Source: Dongia_B sp964406155 (GTDB taxonomy: Bacteria; Pseudomonadota; Alphaproteobacteria; Dongiales; Dongiaceae). Taken from it: DNA of 64,000 bases. The stretch is taken from positions 1-64,000 of the forward strand of contig CAYOQR010000017.1 in assembly GCA_964406155.1 (NCBI GenBank). The letters run 5' to 3'. Positions within the stretch are counted from its first letter, which is position 1; every line of letters begins with the position of its first letter. Positions 43,166 to 51,452 of this stretch are shown here, in pieces. The position numbers and the translations under genes were made by a program. Below the pieces are notes generated by a model. That model had not been told where the DNA came from, did not search any database, and worked only from the letters and a program-made list of their open reading frames with translations.

Positions 43166-45555
43166 AATTCTCCCTGTCCTGGCTCAAGGAGCATCTTGAG
43201 ACCGATGCCGATCTCGACACCATCGGCCGCAAGCTGACGGCGATCGGCCTGGAGGTCGAAGGCATCCACGACCGCAGCAAGGAGCTGGCGCCCTTCACCG
43301 TCGCCTTCGTTGTCTCTGCCGAGAAGCATCCCAATGCCGACAAGCTCCGGGTCTGCATGGTCGATACCGGCAAGGGCATCGTCCAGGTGGTCTGCGGCGC
43401 GCCGAATGCGCGGACCGGCATGAAGGGTGTCTTCGCCCCGCCGGGCAGCCATATTCCCGGCACCGGCATCGATCTGAAGCCCGGCGTCATTCGCGGCGTC
43501 GAGTCCAACGGCATGCTCTGCTCGGTGCGCGAGATGGGCATCGGCACCGATCACGACGGCATCATCGATCTGCCGGAGGATGCGCCGGTCGGTGTCAGCT
43601 TCGCCGCCTATCAGAAACTCGACGATCCGGTGATCGAGATCAAATTGACGCCGGACCGCGCCGATTGCCTCGGCGTGCGCGGCATCGCCCGCGACCTCGA
43701 AGCGGCCGGCCTCGGCAAATTGAAGCCGCTCGCGGTCAAGAAGATCGAGGGCAGCTTCGACAGCCCGATCTCGTGGCGCCTGGCGGAAGACGGGCAATAC
43801 TGTCCGCAGGCCGGCGGCGTCTATATCAAGGGCGTGAAGAACGGCCCCAGTCCGAAATGGCTGCAGGATCGGCTGACCTCGATCGGCCTGCGGCCGATCT
43901 CGGCGCTGGTCGACATCACCAATTTCGTCACCTTCGATCTCGCCCGGCCGCTGCATGTCTTCGATGCCGACAAGGTCAAGGGCGACCTCACCATGCGCCG
44001 CGCCAAGGCCGGCGAAGAAGTGCTGGCGCTGGACGGCAAGACCTATCCCCTCGATGACAGTGTGACCGTGATCGCCGATGACAGCGGCGCCGTCTCGATC
44101 GGCGGCATCATGGGCGGCGAGACCACCGGCTGCTCCGATGCGACGGTCAATGTCTTCCTCGAAGCCGCCTTGTTCGGCGCGACCTCGGTTGCCCGTACGG
44201 GGCGCAAGCTCAACATCAATTCCGATGCCCGCTACCGCTTCGAACGCGGCGTCGATCCGGAATCCGTCGGGCTCGGCCTCGCGGCCGGCACGCAGCTCAT
44301 CCTGGAACTGTGCGGCGGCACGGCAAGCCGGATGATCCTGACCGGCGCTGTCCCGCACTGGCAACGCAGCCTCGACTTCCGCCCGGCCCGCGTCCTTGGC
44401 CTCGGCGGTGTCGACGTGCCGGCGGCGACGCAGAAGGATATCCTGGAGAAGCTCGGCTTCGGTGTCACGGCGGCGAGCGCCGATCTCTGGTCGGTGACGG
44501 TGCCGAGCTGGCGCGCCGATGTCGAGGGCGAGGCCGACCTCGTCGAGGAGGTTTTGCGCATCAACGATTTCGACAATATCCCCGTCGTCTCGCTGCCCAA
44601 GACCACAGCCCTGCCGATACCGTCCTTGAGCCCGGCGCAGAAGCGCGTGCCGCTGACCAAGCGCCTGCTGGCGACGCGCGGCCTGACCGAGGCCGTGACC
44701 TTCAGCTTCATGGCCGGCGAAGCCGCAGCACTTTTCGCCAGCGGCAATGCCCTGGTGCGCCTCGACAATCCGATCAGCGCCGATCTCGATGTCATGCGCC
44801 CCTCGATCCTCGGCAATCTGCTGCTGGCGGCCGGCCGCAATGCATCGCGCGGCATCGCCGATGCGGGCCTGTTCGAGGTCGGCCCGACCTATCTGGACGA
44901 TACCGAGAAGGGCCAGATCCTGGCCGCGACCGGCATCCGCACCGGCTTCGCCCGGCCGCGCCACTGGGAAGCAAAGCCCCGGGCGGTGGATGCCTATGAC
45001 GCCAAGGCCGATGCCTTCGCCATCCTCACGACCTTCGGCGTGCCGGTCGACAATCTGCAGATCCTCGCCGAGGCGCCGGGCCATTACCATCCGGGCCGCT
45101 CGGCGGTGCTGCGGTTGGGCCCGACCATCCTCGGCCAGTTCGGCGAATTGCATCCGCGCGTCCTGAAGGCCCTCGACCTCAAGGGACCGGCGGTCGGCTT
45201 CGAGATCTTCCTCGACCGCCTGCCGCTGCCGCGCAGCAAGGGCAGCGCCCGGCCGCTGCTGAATGCCTCGCCCTTCCAGCCGGTCGAGCGCGATTTCGCC
45301 TTCGTGGTCGATGCGAAGGTGCCGGCCGACAAGCTGATCAAGGCGGCGAAGGGTGCCGACAAGGCGCTGATCACCGAGGTGAAGCTGTTCGACGTCTTCA
45401 GCGGCGGCAATCTCGGCGCCGAGCAGAAGTCGATCGCCTTCAGCATCACCCTGCAGCCCAAGGACAAAACCCTGACCGATCAGGAGATCGACGCCACTGC
45501 CGCCAAGGTGGTCGCCGCCGTCAACAAGGCAACGGGTGGTACGCTGCGCACTTGA
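43162..45555 (+). CDS. pheT: Phenylalanine-tRNA ligase beta subunit
   Basis: 797 residues, the normal length. MKFSLSWLKEHLETDADLDTIGRKLTAIGLEVEG starts the protein; the tRNA-binding (EMAP-like) domain spans ~40-150 with NADKLRVCMVDTGKGIVQVVCGAPN, then B3/B4 editing (SDARYRFERGVDPESVG), B5, and the C-terminal anticodon-binding FDX domain (KDKTLTDQEIDATAAKVV). Translation is coupled to pheS through the ATGA overlap. Confidence 0.97.
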   Translation: MKFSLSWLKEHLETDADLDTIGRKLTAIGLEVEGIHDRSKELAPFTVAFVVSAEKHPNADKLRVCMVDTGKGIVQVVCGAPNARTGMKGVFAPPGSHIPGTGIDLKPGVIRGVESNGMLCSVREMGIGTDHDGIIDLPEDAPVGVSFAAYQKLDDPVIEIKLTPDRADCLGVRGIARDLEAAGLGKLKPLAVKKIEGSFDSPISWRLAEDGQYCPQAGGVYIKGVKNGPSPKWLQDRLTSIGLRPISALVDITNFVTFDLARPLHVFDADKVKGDLTMRRAKAGEEVLALDGKTYPLDDSVTVIADDSGAVSIGGIMGGETTGCSDATVNVFLEAALFGATSVARTGRKLNINSDARYRFERGVDPESVGLGLAAGTQLILELCGGTASRMILTGAVPHWQRSLDFRPARVLGLGGVDVPAATQKDILEKLGFGVTAASADLWSVTVPSWRADVEGEADLVEEVLRINDFDNIPVVSLPKTTALPIPSLSPAQKRVPLTKRLLATRGLTEAVTFSFMAGEAAALFASGNALVRLDNPISADLDVMRPSILGNLLLAAGRNASRGIADAGLFEVGPTYLDDTEKGQILAATGIRTGFARPRHWEAKPRAVDAYDAKADAFAILTTFGVPVDNLQILAEAPGHYHPGRSAVLRLGPTILGQFGELHPRVLKALDLKGPAVGFEIFLDRLPLPRSKGSARPLLNASPFQPVERDFAFVVDAKVPADKLIKAAKGADKALITEVKLFDVFSGGNLGAEQKSIAFSITLQPKDKTLTDQEIDATAAKVVAAVNKATGGTLRT

Positions 45556-45589
45556 GCGCTCTCCTGGAGGGAAGGAGCCCCCTCCCATT

Positions 45590-45612
45590 CCCTCCCCCGC
45601 GGCGGGGGAGGG
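45590..45612. repeat. GC-rich palindrome after pheT, REP-like element
   Basis: CCCTCCCCCG/CGGGGGAGGG, a perfect 10-bp stem with a 3-nt loop, followed by GGTTAGGGCGGGGGTTTT. Similar (C/G)-rich palindromes are scattered through many alphaproteobacterial genomes; it could also end the pheST transcript, as a T-run occurs ~14 nt later. Confidence 0.6.
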
Positions 45613-45706
45613 TTAGGGCGGGGGTTTTCGCCGTGGGGGTTTCCGTTTAGGCATGCTTGCCGTCGGTTGTACGGATCACAGGATCAGACCCGGCAGAGGC
45701 TAGATC

Positions 45707-46474
45707 TCATGCCGCCGTATTGCCGCCATCGACCAGCCAGGCGGCGCCGGTCACGTAGCTCGCTTCGTCCGAGGCCAGGAAGGCGACCACCTGGGCGATC
45801 TCCATGGGGCGGCCGACCCGGCCGAGTGGGAAGGAGGCTCCCTTGCGCGCCAGGCCTTCCGCCGCCGTCTCGCCGCCGGAAGTGATGCCTTCGAGGAGCA
45901 TCGGCGTTTCCACATCGCCCGGGCAGACCGCATTGACGCGGATGCCCTGTTCGCCGTGATCCAGCGCCATCGCCCTGGTCAACTGCAACACCGCGCCCTT
46001 GGAGGCGCAATAGACGGCCTCGCGCTTGCCGGCGACCACCGCCCAATCCGAGGCGATGTTGACGATGCTGCCCTTGCCGGCCTGAGTCATGTGGCGCAAG
46101 GCGGCGCGCGAGCAGCGCATCACCGCCGTGACATTGACATTCATCACCTGCTGCCAGTCCTCGTCGCTGCATTCCAGCACCGAGCCCCGGCGGATGATGC
46201 CGGCATTGTTGACCAGGATGTCGATCCGGCCGAATTTTTCCAGGGTCGTGGCGACCAGCCGGTCCGGGAAGGCCGGATCGGCGATATCGCCGGCCAGGAA
46301 CTCCGCCCCCACCCCTTTGGACCTGAGGCTCTCGGCCAAGGGAGTGCCGACTGCACCGTTGCGCCCGGTCAGCATGAGCCGCGCGCCCACGGCGGCGAAT
46401 TTTTCCGCAATCGCCAGACCGATTCCCGATGTCGCGCCGGTCACCAGCGCCACTTTACCCGTCAGATCGCTCAC
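45707..46474 (-). CDS. SDR family oxidoreductase
   Basis: A 255-residue classical short-chain dehydrogenase. TGATSGIGLAIAEKF is the cofactor motif, NNAG the structural motif, then Ser (IVNIASD) and YCASKGA (YxxxK) of the catalytic site, and PGDVETPM after it. Relatives oxidise sugars, polyols or 2-keto-3-deoxygluconate-type substrates; the exact one is unknown. GTG start at 46474 with GGGGAGGAC upstream. Divergent from lepA; the shared region holds operator-like repeats. Confidence 0.9.
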   Translation of the reverse strand: MSDLTGKVALVTGATSGIGLAIAEKFAAVGARLMLTGRNGAVGTPLAESLRSKGVGAEFLAGDIADPAFPDRLVATTLEKFGRIDILVNNAGIIRRGSVLECSDEDWQQVMNVNVTAVMRCSRAALRHMTQAGKGSIVNIASDWAVVAGKREAVYCASKGAVLQLTRAMALDHGEQGIRVNAVCPGDVETPMLLEGITSGGETAAEGLARKGASFPLGRVGRPMEIAQVVAFLASDEASYVTGAAWLVDGGNTAA

Positions 46475-46526
46475 CTCGTCCTCCCCTTCCTCCGGCCGTC
46501 CTCCGACGGCGTCTGTTACAGGTCCG

Positions 46527-46583
46527 GGTAATACCACATATCTCATTGATAAATATGAGTATTACCGCCAGTTGCTATTACCG
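46527..46583. promoter_or_regulatory. TATTACC repeats, possible operator
   Basis: GGTAATACC (46527-46535) is a palindrome resembling GntR-type GGT-N3-ACC half-site pairs. Its arm GGTAATAC repeats inverted as GTATTACC (46559-46566), and TATTACCG occurs again at 46576-46583, overlapping the -35 of the lepA promoter. Confidence 0.45.
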
Positions 46584-46600
46584 TCATCAGCCCCTATCTT
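46572..46600 (+). promoter_or_regulatory. Probable promoter of lepA
   Basis: TTGCTA (46572-46577), 17-nt spacer, TATCTT (46595-46600), 31 nt before the lepA ATG. Confidence 0.5.
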
Positions 46601-46630
46601 GCGCCGCAATCGAGCTATATTGGACTACCT

Positions 46631-48433
46631 ATGACCGACCTCAGCCATATTCGCAATTTTTCGATCATTGCCCATATCGATCATGGCAAATCGACCCTGG
46701 CCGATCGCCTGATCCAGGCCTGCGGCGGTTTGAGCGATCGTGAAATGAAGGAGCAGGTGCTCGATTCCATGGAGATCGAGCGCGAGCGCGGCATCACCAT
46801 CAAGGCGCAGACCGTGCGCCTGGAATACAAGGCCAAGAATGGCGAGACCTATCAGCTCAACCTGATGGACACGCCAGGCCATGTCGACTTCGCCTATGAG
46901 GTCAGCCGTTGTCTCGCCGCCTGCGAAGGCTCGCTGCTGGTGGTCGATGCCAGCCAGGGCGTCGAAGCCCAGACCCTGGCCAATGTCTATCAGGCGATCG
47001 ACGCCAATCATGAGATCGTGCCGGTCCTCAACAAGATCGACCTGCCGGCGGCCGAACCCGACCGCGTGAAGCAGCAGATCGAGGACGTCATCGGCATCGA
47101 TGCCAGCGACGCCGTGCCGATTTCCGCCAAGACCGGTATCGGCATCGATCTGGTGCTGGAAGCCATCGTCAACCGCCTGCCGGCACCCACCGGCGACGCG
47201 GCCGCGCCGCTGAAGGCCATGCTGATCGATAGCTGGTATGACGCCTATCTCGGCGTCATCATCCTGGTTCGGGTGAAGGACGGCATTCTGAAGCCCGGCA
47301 TGAAGATCCAGATGATGGCGGCCGACGCCCTCTACACGGTTGAAAAGGTCGGCGTCTTCTCGCCCAAGGCGGTGCATCTGCCGCAATTGGCACCGGGTGA
47401 GGTCGGCTTCATCACCGCCGGCATCAAGGCCGTCGCGGATTGCCGTATCGGTGACACCATCACCGAGGAGAAGCGCCCCGCCGCCGAGGCCCTGCCCGGC
47501 TTCAAGCCGAGCATCCCGGTGGTGTTCTGCGGCCTGTTCCCGACCGATGCCGCCGATTTCGAGAATCTGCGCGACAGCCTCGCCAAACTGCGCCTCAACG
47601 ATGCCAGCTTCCATTTCGAGATGGAAACCTCGGCGGCGCTGGGCTTCGGTTTCCGCTGTGGCTTCCTCGGCCTGCTGCATCTGGAAATCATCCAGGAGCG
47701 CCTGGAACGCGAATTCAATCTCGATCTCATCACCACAGCCCCCAGCGTCGTCTACAAGATCCATACGGTGAAGGACGGCGTGATGGAGTTGCACAATCCG
47801 GCAGACATGCCGGATGTGATGAAGATCGACCATATCGAGGAGCCCTGGATCAGGGCGACGATCCTGGTGCCGGACGATTATCTGGGTTCGATCCTGAAAC
47901 TGTGCGAGGAGCGCCGCGGCACGCAGGTCGAGCTGACCTATGCCGGCAACCGCGCCATGCTGGTCTACCGCCTGCCCTTGAACGAGGTGGTGTTCGATTT
48001 CTACGACCGCCTGAAATCGGTCAGCCGCGGCTATGCCAGCTTCGACTACCAGATGGACGGCTATGAAGAGGGCGACCTCGTCAAGCTCAACATCATGGTC
48101 AATGGCGACCCGGTCGATGCCTTGTCGATGATCGTGCACCGCACCCAGGCCGAGAATCGCGGCCGGCATCTGTGCACCCGCCTGAAGGATCTCATTCCGC
48201 GTCAGCTTTTCAAGATCGCCATCCAGGCGGCGATTGGCGCCAAGGTGATCGCCCGTGAGACCGTCAGCGCCATGCGCAAGGATGTGACCGCGAAGTGCTA
48301 TGGCGGCGATATCAGCCGTAAGCGGAAGCTGCTGGACAAGCAGAAGGAAGGCAAGAAGCGGATGCGGCAATACGGTAATGTCGAGATTCCGCAATCGGCC
48401 TTCATCGCCGCCCTGAAGATGCACGACAACTGA
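46631..48433 (+). CDS. lepA: Elongation factor 4 (LepA) GTPase
   Basis: Ribosome-binding translational GTPase, thought to help 30S biogenesis or rescue stalled translocation. 600 residues as in E. coli. G1 AHIDHGKSTLADRL, the switch region ERERGITIKAQTVRLEY, G3 DTPGHVDF and G4 NKIDLP lie in the first 140 residues. The C-terminal LepA-specific domain ends MRKDVTAKCYGGDISRKRKLLDKQKEGKKRMR. Convergent with the sensor kinase gene downstream. Confidence 0.98.
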   Translation: MTDLSHIRNFSIIAHIDHGKSTLADRLIQACGGLSDREMKEQVLDSMEIERERGITIKAQTVRLEYKAKNGETYQLNLMDTPGHVDFAYEVSRCLAACEGSLLVVDASQGVEAQTLANVYQAIDANHEIVPVLNKIDLPAAEPDRVKQQIEDVIGIDASDAVPISAKTGIGIDLVLEAIVNRLPAPTGDAAAPLKAMLIDSWYDAYLGVIILVRVKDGILKPGMKIQMMAADALYTVEKVGVFSPKAVHLPQLAPGEVGFITAGIKAVADCRIGDTITEEKRPAAEALPGFKPSIPVVFCGLFPTDAADFENLRDSLAKLRLNDASFHFEMETSAALGFGFRCGFLGLLHLEIIQERLEREFNLDLITTAPSVVYKIHTVKDGVMELHNPADMPDVMKIDHIEEPWIRATILVPDDYLGSILKLCEERRGTQVELTYAGNRAMLVYRLPLNEVVFDFYDRLKSVSRGYASFDYQMDGYEEGDLVKLNIMVNGDPVDALSMIVHRTQAENRGRHLCTRLKDLIPRQLFKIAIQAAIGAKVIARETVSAMRKDVTAKCYGGDISRKRKLLDKQKEGKKRMRQYGNVEIPQSAFIAALKMHDN

Positions 48434-48489
48434 CTTGTCTGGGCCTGATCCGGTTCGCTGACTAACGGCGGGACAAGAGCACGGCCGGA

Positions 48490-50508
48490 TCAGCCGTGGC
48501 TGACCTGTTCCGATTCTTCCGGCTGCGGTTTCGCTTGGCTGGGCAGCCAGACCGTCGCTGTCGTGCCCTGGCCAAGCTCGCTTTCGATCTCCAGCCGGCC
48601 GCCATGCTGTTCCGCCAAGGCCTTCACCATGGGCAGGCCGAGCCCGGTGCCCTGATGGCGGCGGGCATAGGCATTGTCGAGTTGCCCGAAAGCCGAGAGG
48701 GCGAGCGGCAGGTCATCCTTGTCCATGCCGATGCCGGTATCCTCGATCGTGATGGCGACCCCGTCATCCTGCGCCGCGCAGCGCAACAGGATATTGCCGC
48801 CCGCCGGCGTGAACTTCACCGCATTGGTCAGCAGGTTGAGAACCATCTGCGTCACCGCCCGGCGGTCCGCGCTAAGGCAGGGCTGGCGCGGTGGCAGTTG
48901 CAGAGCGAGGCGCAGATTGCTGTCACGGGCGCGCTGCTCGACCAGCCTGAGGGCGCCCTGCAACAACTCGAAGAGATCCAGCGGCTCGATATTCAGTCGA
49001 TGCTTGCCGGCCTCGATCTTCGAGAGATCGAGGATATCGTTGATCAGTGACAGCAGCAGATAGCCGCTATCGTTGATGTCGGTCGCATAGCTGCGATATT
49101 GCTCGCCGCCCAGCGGGCCGAACATCTCCAGTTTCATCGCCTCGGAAAAGCCGATGATGGCATTGAGCGGCGTGCGCAGCTCATGGCTGATATTGGCGAG
49201 GAACTCCGATTTGCTGCGGCTTGCCGTTTCGGCATTGCGCTTCGCTTCCATCAGCGATTCGGTCATGTGGTGGCGCTCCAGCGCCTCGCGCTCAAGGCGC
49301 TGCACCGTCTCCGCAAGCTCCGTCGTCCGCTGCGCCACCAGATTTTCCAGCTCGCGATGGGCCCGGTCGAGGGCGAGGCGCTTGCTCTTCTCGTCGACGA
49401 TGCGCGATCCGAGGCTCTGGCGCTGCTGGTCCGCCATGGTCATCAGACTCGCCTGCTGCAAACCGTGATAGGCCTCGAAATGCCGCAAGGCGGCTTCGAA
49501 ATCGCCGACCGCCCGGGCGGCGTCGCGCAGCACCAGCCGGCAGCGCGGCAGATTTTCGATGGCGCCCGTCGCCTCGACATAGCGCAAGGCCTCCTCGGCC
49601 ATGCGCAGGGCCGCCTCCCCCTCGCCCATGCGCAGCTTCAGAGAAGCCTGCAGGCACATGGTTTCGCCCTGGGCGCCGGGGCTTTCGAACAAGGTGGCGA
49701 CACGCTGGGCGGTCTCGAGCTGCTGTGCCGCTTCCGCCAGTTGGCCGAGCTGGATCATCGCATCGGCCATGCCGTTGAGCGCCCGCAATTGCAGCCGCCG
49801 GTCCTCGATATGCCGTGCCAGGGCCAGGCCCTGGTGCTGGAAACGCAAGGCTTCGTCGAAACGGTGCCGGCTCTGCTCCAGGCGCCCGAGATGAACCAGA
49901 CTGATCGCCCGGGCGCTGAGGCCGAAAAAATCCGTCGGCCCGCTATTGGCGAGGTCGAGTGCCCGCAGGAGATGCCGCTGGGCATCCTCCAGGAGCTGCA
50001 TCCGGGCATAGATCGACCCGATCAACCGTTCGGATTGCGCCTGGCCGATCAGGTCGCCCGCTTCGATGCAGTGCTGCAGCGAGCGCTCGGCGTAGTCCAG
50101 CGCCCGGTTGGGCCGGTCGAGATCGGTATAGAGCGAACCATAGGCCAGCAGGAGCTGCCCCCGGTCGAAATCGTCGCCCATATCGCCGAAGAGGTCCCGC
50201 GCCACTTCCAGCGCCATCTCCGCTTCGCGATACCTGCCCATCAGGTGAAGTACACGTCCGAGTTGCAAATTTGCCTGGGCAAACCAGTTCGGCACCGCCT
50301 GTTGCGCCGCCAGGGCGCGGAAGGCCCGCGCCTCGATCAAAGCCTCATTGAGATCGACCGCCAGCAGGACACGGACGAGATCGCGGCGCCAGGGAAAGCT
50401 GGCCAGGGGACGTTCGCTCTCGGCGACCCGCGCACGCATGCGGACAGCCTCGGCCGGCGCCAAGGCGCCGGCCGAGCCCCGCTCCACAATATCGACCTCA
50501 TTGGCCAT
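48490..50508 (-). CDS. TPR-containing cytoplasmic sensor histidine kinase, PdhS/PleC-like core
   Basis: A 672-residue kinase without membrane segments. Residues ~75-355 are a chain of TPR units (e.g. NLQLGRVLHLMGRYREAEMAL, LAYGSLYTDLDRPNRALDYAE). A coiled coil (~355-435) leads to the HisKA box SEFLANISHELRTPLNAIIGFSEAM (His442). The stretch EMFGPLGGEQYRSYATDINDSG, then LINDILDLSKIEAGK, is typical of the PdhS/DivJ/PleC kinases that act on DivK. The ATPase shows NLLTNAVKFTP, DTGIGM and GTGLGLPMV. No response regulator is adjacent. Signal and partner are unknown. Confidence 0.88.
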   Translation of the reverse strand: MANEVDIVERGSAGALAPAEAVRMRARVAESERPLASFPWRRDLVRVLLAVDLNEALIEARAFRALAAQQAVPNWFAQANLQLGRVLHLMGRYREAEMALEVARDLFGDMGDDFDRGQLLLAYGSLYTDLDRPNRALDYAERSLQHCIEAGDLIGQAQSERLIGSIYARMQLLEDAQRHLLRALDLANSGPTDFFGLSARAISLVHLGRLEQSRHRFDEALRFQHQGLALARHIEDRRLQLRALNGMADAMIQLGQLAEAAQQLETAQRVATLFESPGAQGETMCLQASLKLRMGEGEAALRMAEEALRYVEATGAIENLPRCRLVLRDAARAVGDFEAALRHFEAYHGLQQASLMTMADQQRQSLGSRIVDEKSKRLALDRAHRELENLVAQRTTELAETVQRLEREALERHHMTESLMEAKRNAETASRSKSEFLANISHELRTPLNAIIGFSEAMKLEMFGPLGGEQYRSYATDINDSGYLLLSLINDILDLSKIEAGKHRLNIEPLDLFELLQGALRLVEQRARDSNLRLALQLPPRQPCLSADRRAVTQMVLNLLTNAVKFTPAGGNILLRCAAQDDGVAITIEDTGIGMDKDDLPLALSAFGQLDNAYARRHQGTGLGLPMVKALAEQHGGRLEIESELGQGTTATVWLPSQAKPQPEESEQVSHG

Positions 50509-50764
50509 CGCCGCGCACCCGCATGCGTCCAGAGATTACCCGGCACCCCTGTGACAGGGCACCTAGCAGTCGTTCACAGCCCAGTTTCGCCGGACCCGGC
50601 AGGCCCCCACGGCCGGACCGCCGGTCACCAAACCGGCAGGTCAGATCCAGCAATTAGCGCGAAGGAAGGACATCGCCTGCACTTTGTCAATAGTGCCAGG
50701 GCCGGTAGGGCCTTGACTCACCCGTCTTTGATCGATTGGTCCTGTCGTGTTGGGAAATCGGGCC

Positions 50765-51049
50765 TTAATTGGGCCGCCGGGCGCCAGCCGCGAGCCGGCA
50801 GACGAGGGCCAGGACCAGGCAGAGGATCCAGGCCGGCAAGGCGAGGAAGACCGACAACGTCGACAACCAGAGGCTGTTAGACCCCAGGCCTTCCAGGACG
50901 GATGTCAGGGAAGCCGCATCGATCCGCTCCCAGAGAAGCTGGACGGTCAGCGACTCGCGCACCCCCTCGACATGATCCCAGAGCTGCAGGCCGCCGAAGA
51001 CGACCGCTGCAATGGTAAAGATCAGCGCGAGAAGACGAAAAACCACCAT
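50765..51049 (-). CDS. Small membrane protein of unknown function
   Basis: A 94-residue protein with two clear membrane helices, LLALIFTIAAVVFGGLQLWDHV and SLWLSTLSVFLALPAWILCLVLALVC, separated by ~30 soluble residues. Small two-helix inner-membrane protein with no recognised domain. It stands alone next to tRNA-Ser. Confidence 0.7.
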   Translation of the reverse strand: MVVFRLLALIFTIAAVVFGGLQLWDHVEGVRESLTVQLLWERIDAASLTSVLEGLGSNSLWLSTLSVFLALPAWILCLVLALVCRLAAGARRPN

Positions 51050-51157
51050 AACAGCCTTGCCCCGTTTCCTGCCGGCCCCGTTCCGGCTCCCTTGCGGGAT
51101 CCCCCTCTCGGGTTTTCCCTTGAAAATTCTCCCGTCAAAACTTCCTGCGGGAAGTTA

Positions 51158-51186
51158 TTGCGTCGGGCAATTCTGTCGGCTAGGTT
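51158..51186 (+). promoter_or_regulatory. Possible promoter of tRNA-Ser
   Basis: TTGCGT (51158-51163), 17-nt spacer, TAGGTT (51181-51186), 44 nt before the tRNA. Same -10 as tRNA-Ala. Confidence 0.4.
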
Positions 51187-51229
51187 CCGCGCCGCTGCGC
51201 GTTGCGTTCTCCAGGACGCGGCGCGCTAC

Positions 51230-51320
51230 GGAGGAGTGGCCGAGTGGTCGAAGGCGCACGCCTGGAAAGTGTGTATACGGCAAAACCGTATCGTGGGTTC
51301 GAATCCCACCTCCTCCGCCA
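51230..51320 (+). tRNA. tRNA-Ser (anticodon GGA)
   Basis: Class II tRNA: acceptor GGAGGAG/CTCCTCC, anticodon stem CACGC/GTGTG with loop CTGGAAA (anticodon GGA), long variable arm (ATACGGCAAAACCGTAT), T loop TTCGAAT, G discriminator and encoded CCA at 51318-51320. Confidence 0.97.
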
Positions 51321-51452
51321 TTCGCGGCCTCTCATCACTAAGCCCACCCTCAATCCCTCACTGGCTGTCGCCCCTAAGTGAGAGTGATTGCCTGTCCACT
51401 GACTGACATGCCGGCCCGGCATGCGATACAGCTCGGAGGAAAGCAAGGAATC

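Noticed and set aside
48445..48493. Inverted repeat CTGATCCGG/CCGGATCAG between lepA and the TPR kinase gene as a shared terminator
   Set aside because: The loop is 31 nt long and there is no T-run; the right arm lies in the kinase stop codon. Recorded as unexplained only.
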